Source of the DNA: Xylona heveae TC161
Taxonomy: Eukaryota > Ascomycota > Xylonomycetes > Xylonales > Xylonaceae
Reading direction: 5' to 3'
NCBI RefSeq assembly: GCF_001619985.1
Contig: NW_017264193.1
Span: 253,726 to 317,725, forward strand
Length of the DNA stretch: 64,000 nt
Position 1 is the stretch's first letter. Every line of letters starts with the position of its first letter. Positions 55,985 through 64,000 of this stretch are shown here, piece after piece. Below the pieces are notes generated by a model that searched no databases, was not told the DNA's origin, and was given only the letters and a program-made list of their open reading frames with translations. Made by a program: the position numbers and the translations under genes.

Positions 55985-56937
55985 TGGAGACAAATGTGGC
56001 CTTCGCCGAATCCGGACGGCTGAACATGTCGGAGAAATTGCGTTTAATCGCGATAACAGTCGTCATGAAAGCTGCCGGAGAGGATACGCGCGGGTGGGCA
56101 GCGGGGAGACGCGACCGACAGGGACGCGCCCCGGCCGTTTCTTGGACCGCGATCGCCCTCCAGAGCGCTAAGTACAGGGACCCAGCCAATCAGAAACGAA
56201 CCAAGTCATTTCCGCTTCTAGATCTCAAAAAGAACAAACCACCAAGGTTGAGAACGATCCACAAGCTATCAAATCAAAAGACCCAAAATAAATGGATGCG
56301 CAGGCAAAAAAGTCACGAGTATTCCTGTCAAATAATTATATCAATCGAACCTTCAATTAAACAGCAGTCAAATAACCTATTGATTGGCAGCAAAAGTTCT
56401 GGAAACGCGTCAAACATGGAATCTACCAAAGACCCTTCGGGAAAGCTCGAAAGAGGAACTGTTGAAGTCTAAATCAGAACACTGAACGGCCAGACGATCT
56501 CATTTGTAGAGAATGTGGCACCTGACACCTTGGTCAGGGCAGTTATATAGACGATCTGAATGAAAACGGGTAGTGTTTCGTCATGTCATGGAGTTGGAAA
56601 TTCGTCCAGCATAGCTGTACTGCATTCCTCGATTAGCCTATGCAATGACACCTGTCAACAATGAAACCAAACCCGCAAATATCGACTTCAGCTCAAGTGG
56701 GCAAGATAGAAACCCCTCTTTATCTACCTGCGCGACATACGAGGACCCCGCTGTCTCCCTCCTATTCTTCTTGAACTTTTCGCAACTTACATACCAACTT
56801 CTGCTCACTCTTCCTTTTCTCTCTTTTTCTCTCTCTCTTCTTTCCTCCTTTCTCCCTAACATTCAGACCTAAAAGAGCTCTTTTTTCAAGGTCTCATATC
56901 ATATCGCATCTAGTCACAAAATCGGAAATCTTCCGCA
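55985..56937. promoter_or_regulatory. Divergent promoter region of mph1 and the CX3C GPI-protein gene
   Basis: The last 300 bases before 56938 are strongly C/T-rich. A 213-codon open frame on the + strand (55831-56472) runs antisense to mph1 exon 1 and into this region but shows no domain and is not called. No other feature recognised. Confidence 0.4.
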
Positions 56938-57655
56938 ATGAGGTTTTTCACTGTGATTGCCACGCTCAGTCTCACCGTCGCGGTCTCGGCGCTGGGAAAC
57001 TCCACATCGACCGGACAGAGCCCTAGCGGAACAACGGCATCGCAGCAAGCCTGCTTGAACAAATGTACGCGCATACCTTGGTTTTGCTATCCATTGCTAC
57101 TCTCGCATGACCGACCGAGCTAATTGAATATAGGTACACCGACGGATCTCAACTGTCAAGCGGCGTGTGTGGGCGTTCCGAGTCCAAACAATTCACAGGC
57201 GAACAAGAACACGCAATGCGCGCAAAATTGTGACCAAGGGAATGTAAGAATTCTGCCTTTCTAGTTCTGATCAGAGACAAAAGTTCTTGTGAGCTGACTT
57301 CGTCATCAAAGGGATCTCCTGAGGACACAAAGAAATATGGAGAATGTCTGTCATCCTGTGCCAGCTCTTACTATTGGCAAGATAGCTCTGCCACTCCCAC
57401 CCACCGTGTCTCCAAGGTAACGGAGACGGTAGAGCCAACGGAGGCGTCTCCTAAGCACTCCACTTCTTCTAGTCATGGTATGTCTGGGATGTAGCACCTT
57501 TCAAGTCAACATATTGATCACATTTAGCAGTTGCGACATCAAGTTCCGCCGCGGTTTTTGCCACAAGCACCGCTACTGGCGCGGCTGCTCATCATGTCGT
57601 CGTTGTACCGATTGCTGGCTTTGCCGGCGCAGTTGTTGCAGCCATTGCTCTGTAA
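56938..57655 (+). CDS. Secreted GPI-anchored protein with four CX3C cysteine pairs
   Basis: Four exons (56938-57064, 57134-57243, 57312-57477, 57528-57655) with introns of 69, 68 and 50 nt encode 176 aa. Residues 1-20 are a signal peptide (FFTVIATLSLTVAVSALG). Cysteines fall at 39, 43, 50, 54, 71, 75, 91 and 95, that is four C-x3-C pairs, suggesting helices pinned by disulphides. A Ser/Thr-rich segment follows (about 100-155). The end is a hydrophobic run, VVVVPIAGFAGAVVAAIAL, typical of a GPI-anchor signal, with small residues just before it as possible anchor site. It is probably a cell-wall or plasma-membrane surface protein. I know of similar cysteine patterns in ascomycete hypothetical proteins but of no assigned function. 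It is not CFEM, hydrophobin or LysM. Confidence 0.82.
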
Positions 57656-57845
57656 GTCATGGCGAGAACGCCTGAGGAAGATTGAAAGAATGGGCTTGGA
57701 AAACCGTGGCTTTGTTGGTGTTACCAATCTCATTGATGATCGGAGTCAAGGTGATCAGATCGGTGTTTCAACAGTCATAAAATGTTTTCGGGTGGGTTTT
57801 TGAATTTTATCGGGTTGATATTTATTTTTTGTCAAATGTTGAATA

Positions 57846-58819
57846 TTATACTTTCCACGGCAATCCCAGCTTGTGCATTTCCACGGCAAGCTGGAATATA
57901 TAATCCAAACTATTTTCCAGGTCAGAAAAATACAGATCAACTTGTAGGCTCTAATTTCTCTCACCTTTCGGCCTGAGTCTTGGCCTTGTGCACATTATCG
58001 CCCCATACATAACTGTCACAGAGTATCAGCAGCAGTTGGAATTTTGGGATCACATTGGAGACTTACACTCCGTGACGCCGAACGAGGATGGCAAATGCAT
58101 CAGGGTATTTCTCCATGGCAGCCTCGAGGCTTTCAGTGAGATCCTCCTCGCTAGCATTTTGTCAGCCAGAATCCATTATTACCTTCGGTCAAGTGGGGCT
58201 TACTGTGCAGTGTTCTCAATAATGGGAATGCGCAGCGTATCAAAGTAGCCCAGGTTTCCGGCTTTGCCTCTACCCTTGCCAATTCCCTTGATCTGTTCAA
58301 TGTTGCTGATCTCAAAGCATGCGTCCTTGCCAAGGTCTCTCTCGACAAGAAGCGTCACTAGCACGGCCCATTGAGAGTGTGAGTGGATGCAGCATCCAGC
58401 GCCTCGGTCGAAGGCGGCCAAAAACAGCGGGGTGCAGGCAGACGGCTTCAGCTGCTGGGGTTTTCTGAGGTAATTTCGAGTTGGGTAATCGAGAACGAAG
58501 AGATCAGTGGGTTGCATGAGCTCCTTCTGGACGCCCGAGGGGGCAAGGAAAATGTGATCACTTTTGGAGGTTACAGGGGTTAGCAATCGAGCACAGCTTA
58601 GACAAAAGATTTATTTTGCTCACTCTTTACGAATGCTGGTGCCTCCTCCAGTACCAGTAACCTACAGCAGAATGAGCAACTGTTTCAGCGGTTGAGAATG
58701 AGAAGAAATACCCATCCTAAGGTGTAAAACTTTCGGCACAGTTCGCAGATTAGGTTCGCGGGGTGTTGGGAATCATGGCTGATGATGAGATGATCGTTCT
58801 GCCCAGCCTGTTCAGCCAT
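57846..58819 (-). CDS. mde1: Methylthioribulose-1-phosphate dehydratase (Mde1), methionine salvage
   Basis: Six exons (58819-58712, 58661-58624, 58560-58204, 58150-58067, 58012-57965, 57909-57846), with introns of 50-63 nt, give 232 aa. The class-II aldolase fold is plain: [25 protein letters not shown], the zinc-binding CIHSHSQW, the [11 protein letters not shown] block with the catalytic-type Glu, [14 protein letters not shown] and the third metal His in VRRHGVYVWGD. The enzyme turns 5-methylthioribulose-1-phosphate into the diketo intermediate in the salvage of methionine from methylthioadenosine; it works in the cytosol. Exons of 38 and 48 nt carry conserved motif halves, so the splice model is well constrained. 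Its stop lies about 190 bp from the stop of the convergent GPI-protein gene, so the 3' UTRs probably overlap. Confidence 0.93.
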
Positions 58820-59931
58820 TTTGGCGGCTGATTTTTATCTATGAAAGCGAGTGTATCTATAAAGAAAAATAAAGCGACAACAGGAATGAGTACGCGGAGA
58901 ATGATGCTGGACCCCTCACCCATTGAAACTATTTTGGTCGGCGATAATTTTGCCGATCCCATTTCCTCCAATTGCATCATTCGGACGGGGAAACGTGTGC
59001 TTGTGGCAGTATAGCACGGTCAGAGCTTCTGAGATGTGAAATTGAAGACCCAGAAATGAAACGATCATATCTACGTACTTACAGACTAGATAGCTGATGC
59101 CAGCCGAACAGTGTGAATGGAATCTGGACGGTATATCAATTGCAGATCAGGCTCGTGTTGACAGTACCGGTACACAGCACTGTACTTCTCTTCCCCACAT
59201 AACTGTCAACCAATCACCGGTGCATTACTTAAGGTACAGAATTGACCTACTGTGCTCACCTAAGGTATGCTATTTGCTAGTAAGTGCAAATGCTATTGAA
59301 GTACAAAGTAGATAGCGAGTAGAGCCTAGAAAGTAAAATATCTTACATTGAATGTTTGGTGGACAAAGTCAACGTGATCTCGAGCTGATTACCTTGTTTG
59401 GATCATGTTCCAGAAGCATCGGTAGCGAGGGGTCTCAGGCGGCCACGAGCTTTACATGTTGAGAGGTGCTTTCAGGTGCCAAGACATGTCAATGAAAGAT
59501 TGATATTCAACATCAGACAATGTAATGAAACATGTATGAATGTGCAGGGTATGAAAGTCATCAATAGAAACCCAATTGGATCGTCGATAATGTGGATTGA
59601 ATTACATGGTAAAAAGGCCATGTTTCCATTTGCTTCGGAAGTTTCGCTCTTGGGCCGCTTGGGTGACCTGAATGGTTTAGTTTGATAAGTCGACAAGCCC
59701 GAGGGAAAGTAACTGCGTGTCCTTTTCGACTCCCCGAGCTCCGCATTATCAGCTCGCCCTTCTTCAAAAGCACCTTCTTCTACTTCCTTCCCCGGAGAGC
59801 ACACCACCTTCGTTTCTTTTCTGAATCAGAAGAACGACTGAGTGCGTGAGAGTGTGGCTTCCACCTCCATTCCGCCTTGCTAATTTATTCCTGTTTACTT
59901 CTTAGGTGCATTGTGCAGATACTGAATCACG
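58820..59931. promoter_or_regulatory. Divergent promoter region of mde1 and calnexin
   Basis: 1.1 kb between two divergent genes. A 95-codon open frame at 59398-59685 has no domain and is not called. The 150 bases before the calnexin start are C/T-rich leader. I could not identify a convincing unfolded-protein-response element by eye. Confidence 0.4.
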
Positions 59932-61950
59932 ATGCGTCTTAACGCCGTCCTTGCTTCGGCGGTCTGGTCCAGCGCGGTCCTCGTGGGTCAGGTCCGCGCT
60001 GATGCCGTCGCTGATGCCGCTGAATCGGCCACCACTTCGTCGATTGAGAAGCCTACCTTTACTGTAAGTCATTCATTGTTGCCTCTCCGTGTCGTTGGAA
60101 TGGCGAGCTAGGAGCTTCATTTGTGCGGAACACTGACAGCTGCTTGGTGCATCAGCCCTCCGAGGTCAAAGCTCCTTTCTTTGAGCAATTCACCGACGAC
60201 TGGGAGTCCAGATGGTCTCCCTCGCACGCCAAGAAGGCCGACGACAAGGCAACTGAGGAGGAGTGGGCTTACGTTGGTACTTGGGCGGTCGAGGAGCCTC
60301 ATGTGCTCAAAGGCATTGAGGGTGACAAGGGTCTCGTCGTCAAGAACCCGGCTGCTCACCATGCCATCTCCGCCAAGTTCGACAAGGCCCTGAACAACAA
60401 GGGAAAGACTCTTGTCGTTCAGTATGAGGTCAAGCTCCAAAGTAAGTCCCATGAATTGCTTCCTGTCCAACTTTGAGGGAAAACTCGCTGACTGAGCTTG
60501 TCCCACAGATGGTCTGGAGTGCGGTGGTGCCTACATGAAGCTTCTCAAGGACAACAAGGCGCTTCACGCCGAGGAGTTCTCCAACGCCTCTCCCTACGTG
60601 ATCATGTTCGGTCCCGACAAGTGCGGTTCCACCAACAAGGCAGGTTTTCGTCCCCGTCAGTCTCAGTGTGCAGTTTGTATTAATTATTTCTAGGTTCACT
60701 TCATCTTCAAGCACAAGAACCCCAAGACTGGTGAATACGAGGAGAAGCACCTCAAGTCGCCGCCCATTCCTCGTAACACCAAGCTCACCGCTTTGTATAC
60801 TCTTATTGTCAAGCCGGACCAGACCTTTGAGATCCGGGTTGACGGCGAGTCGGTCAAGACTGGCAGCCTCTTGGAGGACTTCAGCCCCTCGGTCAACCCT
60901 GAGAAGGAGATTGACGACCCCAAGGACAAGAAGCCTGCCGACTGGGTTGATGAGGCCCGCATTGCTGACCCCGAGGCCACCAAGCCCGAGGACTGGGATG
61001 AGGAAGCGCCTTTTGAGATTGTCGACGAGGAAGCTACCAAGCCCGAGGACTGGCTCGAGGATGAGCCTGCCTTCGTTCCTGACCCTGAGGCTGAGAAGCC
61101 CGAGGACTGGGATGATGAGGAAGACGGTGACTGGGTTCCTCCTACCGTGCCCAACCCCAAGTGTGACGAAGTCTCTGGCTGCGGCAAGTGGACTCCTCCC
61201 TTGAAGAAGAACCCGGCCTTCAAGGGCAAGTGGACCGCGCCGTTCATCGACAACCCCGCCTACAAGGGCGTGTGGAAGCCTCGCAAGATTGCCAACCCCG
61301 ACTACTTTGAGGACAAGACTCCTTCTAACTTTGAGCCCATTGGTGCTGTAAGTAGCCGTCCTCGATGAGAATCTCTCTTCATCTTGCTGTAAAGTGGGAT
61401 TAGATGACTAATCAGCGCCCCATTTTAGATTGGTTTCGAGATCTGGACCATGCAAAACGACATTCTCTTTGACAACATCTACGTTGGTCACTCGATTGAG
61501 GACGCTGAGAAGCTTCAAAAGGAGACTTTTGACGTCAAATACGCCGTCGAGAAGGCTGAGGATGAGGCTACCCGGCCCAAGCCCTCTGAGAAGCCCAAGT
61601 CTCCCATGGACCTCAAGTTCGCTGATGACCCGATCCACTACATTCGCGAGAAGTTTGACCTCTTTTTGGCCATTGCCAAGACCGACCCTATTGAGGCTAT
61701 TCGCTTCGTTCCTGAGATTGCTGGTGGTATTGGTGTCATCGCCGTCACCATTTTCTCCATCTTGGTTGGCGCCATCTTCTCTGGCGGCAGCGCCGCGGCC
61801 CCACAGGCCAAGGCGGCTGCCACCAAGGCCAAGGAGACTGCTCAGGATGCCAAGGCAAAGACTGCCGAGGCCGTGAGCACTGGCACCGAGAAGTCGGAGA
61901 CTGAGGTGAACAAGCGCACCACGCGCTCTTCGGCTGCTGCGTCGGAGTAG
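59932..61950 (+). CDS. clxA: Calnexin, ER membrane glycoprotein chaperone
   Basis: Five exons (59932-60063, 60156-60441, 60509-60639, 60694-61347, 61429-61950) encode 574 aa. Seen in order: signal peptide (1-23); legume-lectin-like globular domain (about 45-250, with CGGAYMKLL and DKCGSTNK) that binds monoglucosylated N-glycans; P-domain (about 255-385) with four KPxDW repeats and then three or four GKW-PP-NPxY repeats; rest of the globular domain; one membrane span (about 495-518, [17 protein letters not shown]); short cytosolic tail with Lys/Arg and Ser. It retains and folds glycoproteins in the ER, acting after glycan assembly by Alg12-class enzymes. The third intron uses a GC donor (AAG|GCAGGT ... 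CTAG). Exon junctions otherwise match GT-AG. Confidence 0.95.
60640..60693 (+). other. Probable GC-AG intron in calnexin
   Basis: 54-nt intron with donor AAG|GCAGGT and acceptor TTCTAG. It is the only join giving [13 protein letters not shown] without a frame break; the GT two bases downstream leads to stops or a shifted frame. A TTAAT branch-like site lies about 12 nt before the AG. Confidence 0.75.
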
Positions 61951-62763
61951 ATGTACAGCATTTTATATAGGAGGGGCATTAGATGCATGGTCTACCTCTT
62001 GGAGGTGATGGACCCGGAAGCGGAAGAAGGAAAGAATGAATTTTGGTCATGATATCTCTGAGCGCTCTTCCCACAGGCGGAGGCAGCATCCCTTTTTCTG
62101 TACAACTGCTGTAAACCTTTTATTGAGTTTCTCTCGGGAAAAAAAAAATTTACGCATTCTTTTTCTAATCAATGAAATGCCAATTATGCCGTGAATGGAG
62201 AGCTACACATGTGCATTTCTCAATTATTCTTATTTTTTGGGATTTTTTAATATCATACAATAACGACTTGACCGTGATCGGTCTTTGTTGATGGATCTTA
62301 TGTTTATCTGATATTGTGTTTGGCAAGTCTGATACTCGTCTTCGGCACTGGTCGATTGGCCAATTGTGCCGACGCTGGCCGCCTATCGGTAACACGCCAG
62401 CCCCGCATTCCAGCGTGGGATTTCCTAACTGAGTTTAAGCAGACAGTTAAGGGACCATCATAGTCCCGAGGGGCGATAAGTTGGTTGTGTCACCGGTCCG
62501 GTGGCAGGGCCCGGCGTAGAGGGCAGTATTATCATTGTAGTGTTGCCAGTTCCTCCAGCTCCTCCTCCACCGAGCGATTGATCCTCGTGGCAATCAGCGA
62601 TCTTTTCAGGTAATCCCGGGTACAGGACCGGCTATCTGTTCTTTTTGTGATTCAATTGAATATTCTCATTTGCCATTCTTCCTCCTCCCTTCGTGACACC
62701 TCTTTGCTCCTTGTGACGTGTGAGCCGTTGTTTATCCTTTCTTCCACCGATCGACTCTTGGAC
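61951..62763. other. Spacer between calnexin and the MMSDH gene
   Basis: The first 250 bases are calnexin 3' UTR. The part from about 62.35 kb is GC-richer and contains short palindromes such as CACCGG-T-CCGGTG near 62.49 kb, which could be zinc-cluster factor sites. No gene seen. Confidence 0.4.
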
Positions 62764-64000
62764 ATGGCAGCTCGACGAACAATTCTGAAGGCCGTGCCCT
62801 TCAACTCTGGCAGAGTATCCCTCTCTAGACCTGCAATACTGTCAGCGCGAACACCGCCCAGCTGTTCACTGTCGAAGCTGAGAAGCAGTCCAGTGAGAGC
62901 GCTGCATGCTAGTGCGCGGTATCTGCAGCCAGCAACCACCTCTGCGGCGAGCACTCCAGAGCAATACCCTACGAGTCACGAGCAGGTGCAGACTGTCATT
63001 GACACGCATAACTTTCTGGACAATAAGTTTGTGCCATCCAAAGCCACGACATGGATCGACCTCCACGACCCCGCCACCAACAATCTAGTGACGCGAGTCC
63101 CGCAGAGCACCGATGAGGAGCTCAAGGCGGCGGTTGAATCCGCCGAGAAAGCGTTCCCGGAATGGAAGTCCAAGAGCCTGCTGCATCGGCAGCAAATCAT
63201 GTTCAAATTCGTGTCCTTGATCCGGGAGCACTGGGATCGGCTTGCCGCCAGCATTGTGATGGAGCAGGGCAAGACATTTGCGGACGCTCGTGGTGATGTG
63301 CTTCGTGGACTTCAGGTCGCGGAAACTGCATGCGGCATCACTACGCAGATGCTGGGCGAGGTGCTCGAGGTGTCCAAGGATATGGAGACTCGAACCTACC
63401 GCGAGCCACTTGGTATTGTGGCAGGCATTTGCCCGTTCAGTGAGTTATAAATTTGAATAATCTTTGCGCTTCAATTCTGGTGCCAATCTAATAATTTGCT
63501 TCAGACTTTCCGGCTATGATTCCGCTGTGGTGCCTCCCCATTGCCACCATTACCGGTAATTGCATCATCATCAAGCCCTCAGAAAGAGATCCTGGCGCGG
63601 CAATGATTCTTGCGGAGCTCGCGGAAAAGGCAGGCTTTCCACCAGGTGTGGTCAACATTGTGCACGGTGCGGCCAGAACGGTCGACTTTATCATTGATGA
63701 GCCCGCCATCAAGGCAATCAGCTTCGTCGGTAGCAATCGCGCAGGAGAATATATCTATACTCGTGGGTCCGCCAATGGCAAGCGTGTCCAGGCCAACCTG
63801 GGCGCGAAAAACCATGCCGCTGTCCTTCCGGACTGCAACAAGAACCACGCGCTCAATGCTATTGTGGGCGCTGCCTTTGGCGCCGCGGGACAGAGATGTA
63901 TGGCTCTCAGCACCCTAGTCATGGTCGGCGAGACCAAAGACTGGGTCGCCGAGATTGCAGAGCGCGCCAAGGGTCTGAGTGTTAATGGCGGATTCGAAGA
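62764..64000 (+). CDS. Methylmalonate-semialdehyde dehydrogenase, 5' part (window ends inside)
   Basis: Two exons are present (62764-63439; 63505 to the window end) around a 65-nt intron. About 391 residues are visible; the family is usually near 570-610 aa in fungi, so roughly a third is missing beyond the window. Residues 1-60 are Arg/Ser-rich without acidic residues, a typical mitochondrial targeting sequence. Then the ALDH6 fold: ICPFNFPAMIPLW spans the splice, KPSERDPGAA, SFVGSNRAGEYI, NLGAKNHAAVLPD and FGAAGQRCMAL with catalytic Cys357. The CoA-dependent enzyme converts malonate and methylmalonate semialdehydes from valine and pyrimidine breakdown to acetyl- and propionyl-CoA in mitochondria. 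NFPAMIPLW and GAKNHA are specific for this ALDH subfamily. Confidence 0.93.

Noticed and set aside
55831-56472. 213-codon open frame antisense to mph1 exon 1
   Set aside because: No domain, low-complexity His and Lys/Arg runs, and it overlaps a well-supported exon on the other strand.
59398-59685. 95-codon open frame between mde1 and calnexin
   Set aside because: No domain, no splice partners; lies in a divergent promoter region.

Overview
The window is nuclear DNA of a filamentous ascomycete (Pezizomycotina). The evidence is the many 50-150 nt introns with GT(A/G)NGT donors and CTAAC/CTGAC branch sites, intergenic gaps of about 0.4-5.8 kb, and fungal-type genes: mex67, snt2/sntB, a HELQ/mus-301-type helicase, mph1, a dipeptidyl-peptidase V relative and a fungal calnexin. 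GC content is moderate. I saw no transposon, virus-like element, tRNA, rRNA or CRISPR array. The species cannot be fixed from sequence alone.

Layout. 1-10.7 kb: mRNA-export receptor Mex67 (+), a PWWP/LEDGF-like chromatin protein (-) and an Aur1-type PAP2 membrane enzyme (-). 10.7-17.9 kb: Rcl1 (+) and an unrecognised 139-aa protein (+) in long spacers. 18-21 kb: CLIP-170-type microtubule plus-end protein (+). 22.5-28.4 kb: Snt2/SntB chromatin reader (-), the largest gene. 28.4-34.2 kb: a 5.8 kb stretch with no confident gene. 34.2-42.2 kb: HELQ helicase, an HSL-type alpha/beta hydrolase and a signal-less DPP V-like peptidase, all (+). 42.8-46.8 kb: divergent pair YOS1 (-) and ALG12 (+). 47.2-56 kb: four (-) genes, namely dynamitin, an unknown 190-aa protein, F-actin capping protein beta and Mph1. 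56.9-64 kb: a secreted GPI protein with four CX3C pairs (+), Mde1 of methionine salvage (-), calnexin (+) and the 5' part of methylmalonate-semialdehyde dehydrogenase (+).

Themes. Secretory pathway: YOS1 (ER-Golgi vesicles), ALG12 (N-glycan assembly), calnexin (glycoprotein folding). Dynein/dynactin and cytoskeleton: dynamitin and capping protein beta (both dynactin subunits) lie two genes apart, and CLIP-170 is upstream. DNA repair: HELQ and Mph1/FANCM. Chromatin: the PWWP protein and Snt2.

Most genes were rebuilt by hand from splice sites and reading-frame continuity. Every multi-exon model given here closes in frame. Several contain exons of 13-60 nt that a simple open-frame search misses. 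No clearly new multi-gene system was found. The most interesting leads are the four-CX3C secreted protein, the 139-aa and 190-aa unknown proteins, two GC-AG introns, and a minisatellite inside a YOS1 intron.
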